Assembly (NCBI GenBank): GCA_947311845.1 | Contig: CAMZMU010000062.1 | Location: forward strand, 51,084,380 to 51,148,379 | Origin: Poa pratensis | Taxonomy: Eukaryota; Streptophyta; Magnoliopsida; Poales; Poaceae | DNA length: 64,000 nucleotides | Reading direction: 5' to 3' | Shown here: positions 59,427-64,000 of the stretch, piece by piece | How positions within the stretch are numbered: position 1 is the stretch's first letter | Layout: each line of letters starts with the position of its first letter | The notes under the pieces: model-generated | The model's input: the letters and a program-made list of their open reading frames with translations, nothing else | Told to the model about the DNA's origin: nothing | Databases searched by the model: none | Position numbers and translations under genes: made by a program

Positions 59427-62400
59427 CTAGTAATTGCTGGTGTAGAATTTCTTCAGGAACTCCGAGCTCCCTTGGTCCTTCGAGTCCAGGTCCTGCACGA
59501 GCCCCTTGTGGCCTACCACGTATTGGCCGATGATGTGGTGCCGCTGCTTCGCGTGCTCAGTAATGTTGTTCAGCTCCTCCATCCCGTTGAAGAGAAGCAT
59601 ATCAATGACCTGTTTGTTTGCATGAAACGTTAGTTGAGATTAACAAAAATGTTTTCCTGAAATTGCAGTGCCTTCATAGACATATCCTAGTGATTGTGCT
59701 AGATGTTTCTGAAACTAGTACCGTAGAGTGCAGACAACAAGTACAGTAGCAAATATAAGTATTGAAGAGTACTAATGTGATCTAAGACACTTTTAACACA
59801 TGCAAACTAAGGTGTCAGGTACTAAAGTGTGAATGTGCTGATTTTGATTACATAGATGAAGTTTTTGCAAATAAATGGCCCCAAATTCCTTGCGTACAAT
59901 GATACAGATGTCTCTTTTTTTATAGCTGTAATTGAATACAAATTTTCTTGATCCTTCCTCTTAATCCCTCAGGATGATTCTAGAGTTTTAAAAGGTACTC
60001 CCTCCGTTCCATTTTAATTGACTTGCTATACACCACATGTGGATGTATCTATACATGTAACATGTCTAGATACATCCACATTTATTGGATAGCAAGTCAA
60101 TTAAATTGGAACGGAGGGAGTAGAAGGAAACAATCCTAAATCTACATGCATTTTTCACTAACATGAAATTTCTATGCAATGTTGAGTGACAGGTAAAAAA
60201 CAACCAAATCGTATTGAGTGTGTCGGCACATACTACTAGCACAAGAAAAGGCAAACATAACAAAGCAAAATGGCGTAAAGGGATGGAAAACAGGAATCAC
60301 TATGAATCGAATAAAAGTGCAGGGAAGAAGACTTGAGCCCTCCTCAATCAAACTGGCCAAACGCAGCAAGAAAAAACAAAAACTAAGTACATCTCCAGCT
60401 AAATATCATGATTATACAGACAAAAATTTCTCACGACTCACAGTATATGTAAAGAACACAGCTGACATCACTTTGTCAGTAAAAAACAATCCATTTATGA
60501 AATTTCATTATTTTACCACCTAATGGACAGGGATTAACAGCTTCTAATAAAAGAAATGAAAAACTCCCAACGTACTATATCAGTAATAAGTCCCATTTTG
60601 AAAGTATAACACTTGGCTGGTGGATAAATGTGGTTATCCAAAAACAACTTGGTTGTCCTGTACATGTAGGGCCTCACAAGTTTTTGACACAGAAAAATTG
60701 GACTTCAAACTCTAGCTGGTCTGTTTCCTGTTTCCACCATTTTCTAAAAACTGCCAACTTAAACCAAATTCCTTGGAGCCTCCAAGTTATCAGTGATATT
60801 AATTACTCATCAGAAGGATTAAATTGTGAAGACATACAAAAGAAAGATGGATGTTGTATCATATCAAATATAAGTATAGGTCATTCTTATGACTGATGTG
60901 TGTAAATCCTATCTCGAAGAAGATATGTAAACTTTTTTTATCCACATAGTATACACAACTAGACATTGTTTGTTGCAAGCCAAAGTTGAGTCTCAAGGTA
61001 GATTCATATATTGTAACAATTCCAATCCCGAGTTTGATAAAATGCAGAACTTATTCAAAGTGCAATTAATCGTATCTCTAGTTAGTAGTTCCTCTCAAAT
61101 CTAAATATAAAGATTAGGAGACTCAAGGTAGATTGATGCGTTACTTTTGTTTGGTTCGACAAGGCTGTAATGAATAGCGTGTAATCAGATTACATCACTC
61201 TTCCAGTAAGCTATCTCTCTTCCGCTCAAGATTTTTCCACCATGGGACACCTCCCTCCCTATCTAGCACGAAGTTACAGCTACAGCTTTGATGACACAAT
61301 AATGACCTGTGAAGACCAGTGAATTCAAATTTTACTGTCGTGGACAGTGACGTGATCCTATGTAATGTTAAGAATTTCGATGCAAAAACTTGAACCCAGT
61401 TCTTGACTAAATTTACAAAACCATTGTACAGAAAATCAAAGTTTCATCGGATCTGGTGCCTGATTGTACAACTATGAACTATACCTTAAATAGCCAAAGG
61501 TGAAGCATATAATCAAGTCAACATCTATCTTGTTCATAGAGGCAACTAAATTCACGTGAACCTAAGATCTTATAAAGCTAACACTCACTAAGCATTTATT
61601 TGCTATTTCTCAGCATTCTCGTGAGGCTCTACTCCACAGCCCCTTCGAGAAATCATAGCTTCATCAGCTTCTCGCCACCCACAACGATTGCATTGACAAG
61701 AATTTTGGGCTATAAATCCCGCTGCAACACACTATGAATCTTCTATTTAAATATGCTATGGCCACCAGGATGAGTAGGAACCACTTCCCCAGAGGATAAT
61801 GAACCCCAGAAAACATTGCCATTTCAGATTCTTTATCCCCGGCAAAATCTAGAACCCCAGGGCAGGGCAGTAAGCTATGCGAAAATGACCAACCATCTGT
61901 GGACAAATTATTACCCACAAAGCATTGTTACTACTGGTCCTGGAAGGACAAGATTGCCATACTGCAGTCTAACACACGACTAGAAACAAGTTGTTGTCAA
62001 CCCGTATTCCTGCATAAATACCCAGCTAGGTCAACTATCCAACAACTCATACCGATGATTCTTCAGCGATTCCTAACCCAAATAAACGCATATCAGATTC
62101 GCGACAGATGCCCCATCCGAAGGATCGGGTTGCGGATGGATCGGAGAATACGACAACGCCTTCGTTCATTTCGTTCTACAGCTATCCATTCACAAAAGGC
62201 AGATCGAAATGGGGTGGGAGGGGGGCACCTTGGGGTCGGAGACGCCCTGGTTCTTGCGGATCTGCTGGGAGATGCTGGAGCGGAGCTGGGCGGGGGTGAC
62301 GACGTCGTCGAGGTTGTAGATCTCCATGACGGAGGGGATGGCGCGGCACGCCTGCCTGAAGAAGTGGAACACGCGGTGCCGCGCCTCCTCCAGCGACGTC

Positions 62401-62441
62401 GAGTTCGGCGGCACCTTCACCGCGCGCTGGATGAACGCCAT
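59427..62441 (-). CDS. NDUFA6: NADH dehydrogenase (complex I) alpha subcomplex subunit 6, two exons
   Basis: Accessory subunit (B14, LYR family) of mitochondrial complex I. Exon 1 is 62,441-62,229 (71 codons, MAFIQRAVKVPPNS...NQGVSDPK). Exon 2 is 59,609-59,427 (60 codons plus stop, VIDMLLFNGMEELNN...FYTSNY). The 2,619-bp intron has GT (62,228-62,227) and AG (59,611-59,610) and falls between codons. The product is 131 aa, about the usual plant length, and is collinear with the Arabidopsis protein as remembered, including ARHRVFHFFRQACR and KQRHHIIGQYVVG. An upstream in-frame ATG at 62,624 would add 61 aa (MAHLHPANLE...); I prefer 62,441 because the family starts MAFI. The intron carries a Stowaway MITE. 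The gene looks intact. Confidence 0.93.
59998..60120. mobile_element. Stowaway MITE in the NDUFA6 intron
   Basis: 123 bp with ends CTCCCTCCGTTCCATTTTAA and TTAAATTGGAACGGAGGGAG, flanked by TA. The inverted arms pair over most of their length (GACTTGCTAT with ATAGCAAGTC), so it would fold into a long hairpin in the transcript. Confidence 0.95.
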
Positions 62442-62639
62442 CTCCTCAGAAACCCGCTTCGCCGCCTCTCTCCGGCCGCCGCCCTCTCTTGCTCGCCGTC
62501 CTCCTCCGCTTGGTGGTGATGGTGAGATGATAGGTAGCTCGCTGCTCTCCGCCTGCAAAACGTTCTTCTGCTCAATAGCGGGCCGGTCGTCAATCTCGAG
62601 ATTCGCTGGATGGAGATGGGCCACCTACTACTGGGCTGT

Positions 62640-62887
62640 TCTTCAAGTCAATTAGCGCAACACCCAAGGCCTGTTTAGCTTTCACAGCCAGCAACTTCCC
62701 TTCTCAAACAAAACAAAAAAACAGCAATTCTTGATCTTTTCTCTATAATACCCTGCTTTTGTTTTTGAAGCATACCATTCGTGTAAATTTATCCCAAAAT
62801 TTTGTTAGTAGATCGCTGGAAATCCAATAGTCATGCAAGATTAGTACATGAAACATTGTAAAAAGAATGATTGTATCTTGACTTAGA
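62640..62887. other. Upstream region of NDUFA6
   Basis: Region immediately upstream of the NDUFA6 5' leader on the minus strand, so it should hold its promoter. AT-rich with no clear TATA box. No other feature is seen. Confidence 0.3.
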
Positions 62888-63006
62888 GCATCTCCAACCG
62901 GCAAAGGCCGCCCAAACGTCCGGGTGGTCCGCCCGGACACCGTTTGGGCCAAAAACCGTCACCCAACCGCACCCCCATTCCCAGCCCAAATGACTGGGCG
63001 GTCCGG
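62888..63006. mobile_element. Left end of a PIF/Harbinger-like element, cut by an LTR insertion
   Basis: Starts GAGCATCTCCAACCGG after TTA, the same end as the element at 41,519, then GC-rich CCGCCCGGACACCG strings. It stops where the LTR at 63,007 begins. Confidence 0.5.
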
Positions 63007-64000
63007 TGATGTACGTGAATCACACGTTCGTTGGGAGACCTCAAGAGGAAGGTATGATGCAGTTCAGCGGCAAGTTTCACTCAGTATGAAACCAAGGTTT
63101 ATCGAACCAGTAGGAGCAGCAACTCTTCAGAAGGTTGTTGGCGGCTCACACGGCGCAACACGATCACCAACGTGGAATCTGCACACAACACAATCAAATT
63201 ATTTTGCCCCAACGAAACAGTGAGGTTGTCAATCTCACCGGCTTGCTGAAAACAAAGGATTAAACGTATCGTGTGGAAAATGATGTTTAATTGCAGAGAA
63301 TGAAAAAGGAACAGTTTGCAGTTTGTGGTCGTTTAATCAGTTTAAAAGAATGGACCGGGGTCCACAGTTCACTAGTGGTGTCTCTCCATAAAAGATAACT
63401 AACATGTTGGGTGAACAAATTACAGCTGGGCAATTGACAAATAGTGAGCGCATGACAATGCATATATATGACATGATGATTACTATGGTATTTAATTGGG
63501 TATTACGACATAATACATAAACCGTTATCCAACTGCGTCTATGACTAATAATCCACCGCCGGGTTGTCATCCGAGTCCCCCGTTGGTATTAAGTTGCAAG
63601 CAACGGATAATTGCATTAAGTAAAGTGTGTAATGTAAACAAACACATATGCCCGTGGACATAGCATCGTTAGGTTACCCCTAGTGGCAACAGCACATCCA
63701 CAACCTTAGAACTTTCTGTCACTGTCCCAGATTAAATGGAGGCATGAACCCACTATCTATCATAAATACTCTCTCTTGGAGTTACAAGCATCTACTTGGC
63801 CAAAGCATCTACGAGTAACGGAAAGCATGCAAGATCTTAAATAACATAGGGCATAGATTGATAATCAACTTGACATAGTATTCAATATTCATCGGATCCC
63901 AGCAAACACAACATGTAGCATTACAATAATATGATCTTGATCATGTAGGGCAGCTCACAAGATCTAAACATGATGGCACAAATTGGAGAGACAACCATCT
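63007..64000 (-). mobile_element. LTR of the same family as the 8,366-9,960 solo LTR, partial
   Basis: From ACGTTCGTTGGGAGACC onwards it follows 8,383-9,374 closely (for example AACGAAACAGTGAG, GGATTAAACGTAT, GACCGGGGTCCACAGTTCACTAG) and runs off the window. The left end, TGATGTACGTGAATCACACG, has the expected TG. Whether it is a solo LTR or part of a full element cannot be seen. Confidence 0.8.

Noticed and set aside
1..64000. CRISPR arrays, operons or a phage-like defence system
   Set aside because: No spaced identical repeats with unique spacers; genes are intron-containing and plant-like throughout.

Overview
The window is nuclear DNA of a grass, most likely a Triticeae species (wheat, barley, Aegilops or a relative). 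The grounds are the density of nested LTR retrotransposons whose LTRs start TGATACGTC and whose primer sites match tRNA-Asp, the Stowaway, PIF/Harbinger and CACTA elements, and multi-exon plant genes with GT-AG introns. It is not prokaryotic, and I see no operon, CRISPR array or phage.

Layout. Positions 1-25,431 are a nested retrotransposon block. A non-autonomous Gypsy-like element (E3, minus strand) has its 5' LTR at 22,989-24,701 and its internal region from 12,541 down to 7,708. It is interrupted by three things: a complete Athila-type Gypsy element (E1, 12,579-22,983, target duplication ATGGC), a solo LTR (8,366-9,960, target duplication CTCTC), and the 5' part of another element (E2, LTR 6,215-7,707). 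Positions 1-3,754 repeat 4,356-8,159 almost base for base and end at a 13-N gap, which looks like an unresolved assembly duplication. A GC-rich LTR fragment with a TATA box (24,702-25,431) borders the block.

Three recognisable host genes follow. An 11-exon xylulose kinase (26,485-30,155, +) is fully open at 563 codons. A class B4 heat-shock factor (54,173-56,081, +) has two exons and a one-base frameshift between the DNA-binding and C-terminal parts. The complex I subunit NDUFA6/B14 (59,427-62,441, -) has two exons and encodes 131 aa. A degenerate CCHC zinc-knuckle (ZCCHC10-like) gene lies at about 34,309-35,630 with stop codons and a MITE inside its coding sequence.

The space between genes holds a 1.6-kb non-autonomous LTR element with in-frame 42-bp repeats (36,903-38,492), a PIF/Harbinger element (41,519-44,015), a 2.7-kb long-inverted-repeat element (44,308-47,004), a CACTA element (48,811-50,265), Stowaway and Harbinger MITEs, and several poly-A retroinsertions.

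The genes do not form a pathway. Xylulose kinase serves cytosolic pentose metabolism, the heat-shock factor is a nuclear repressor-type regulator, and NDUFA6 is a mitochondrial complex I subunit. I found no convincing new biological system. The most useful observations are the probable assembly duplication, the run of one-base losses across otherwise conserved coding sequence, the long-inverted-repeat element, and two unnamed retrotransposon accessory ORFs.
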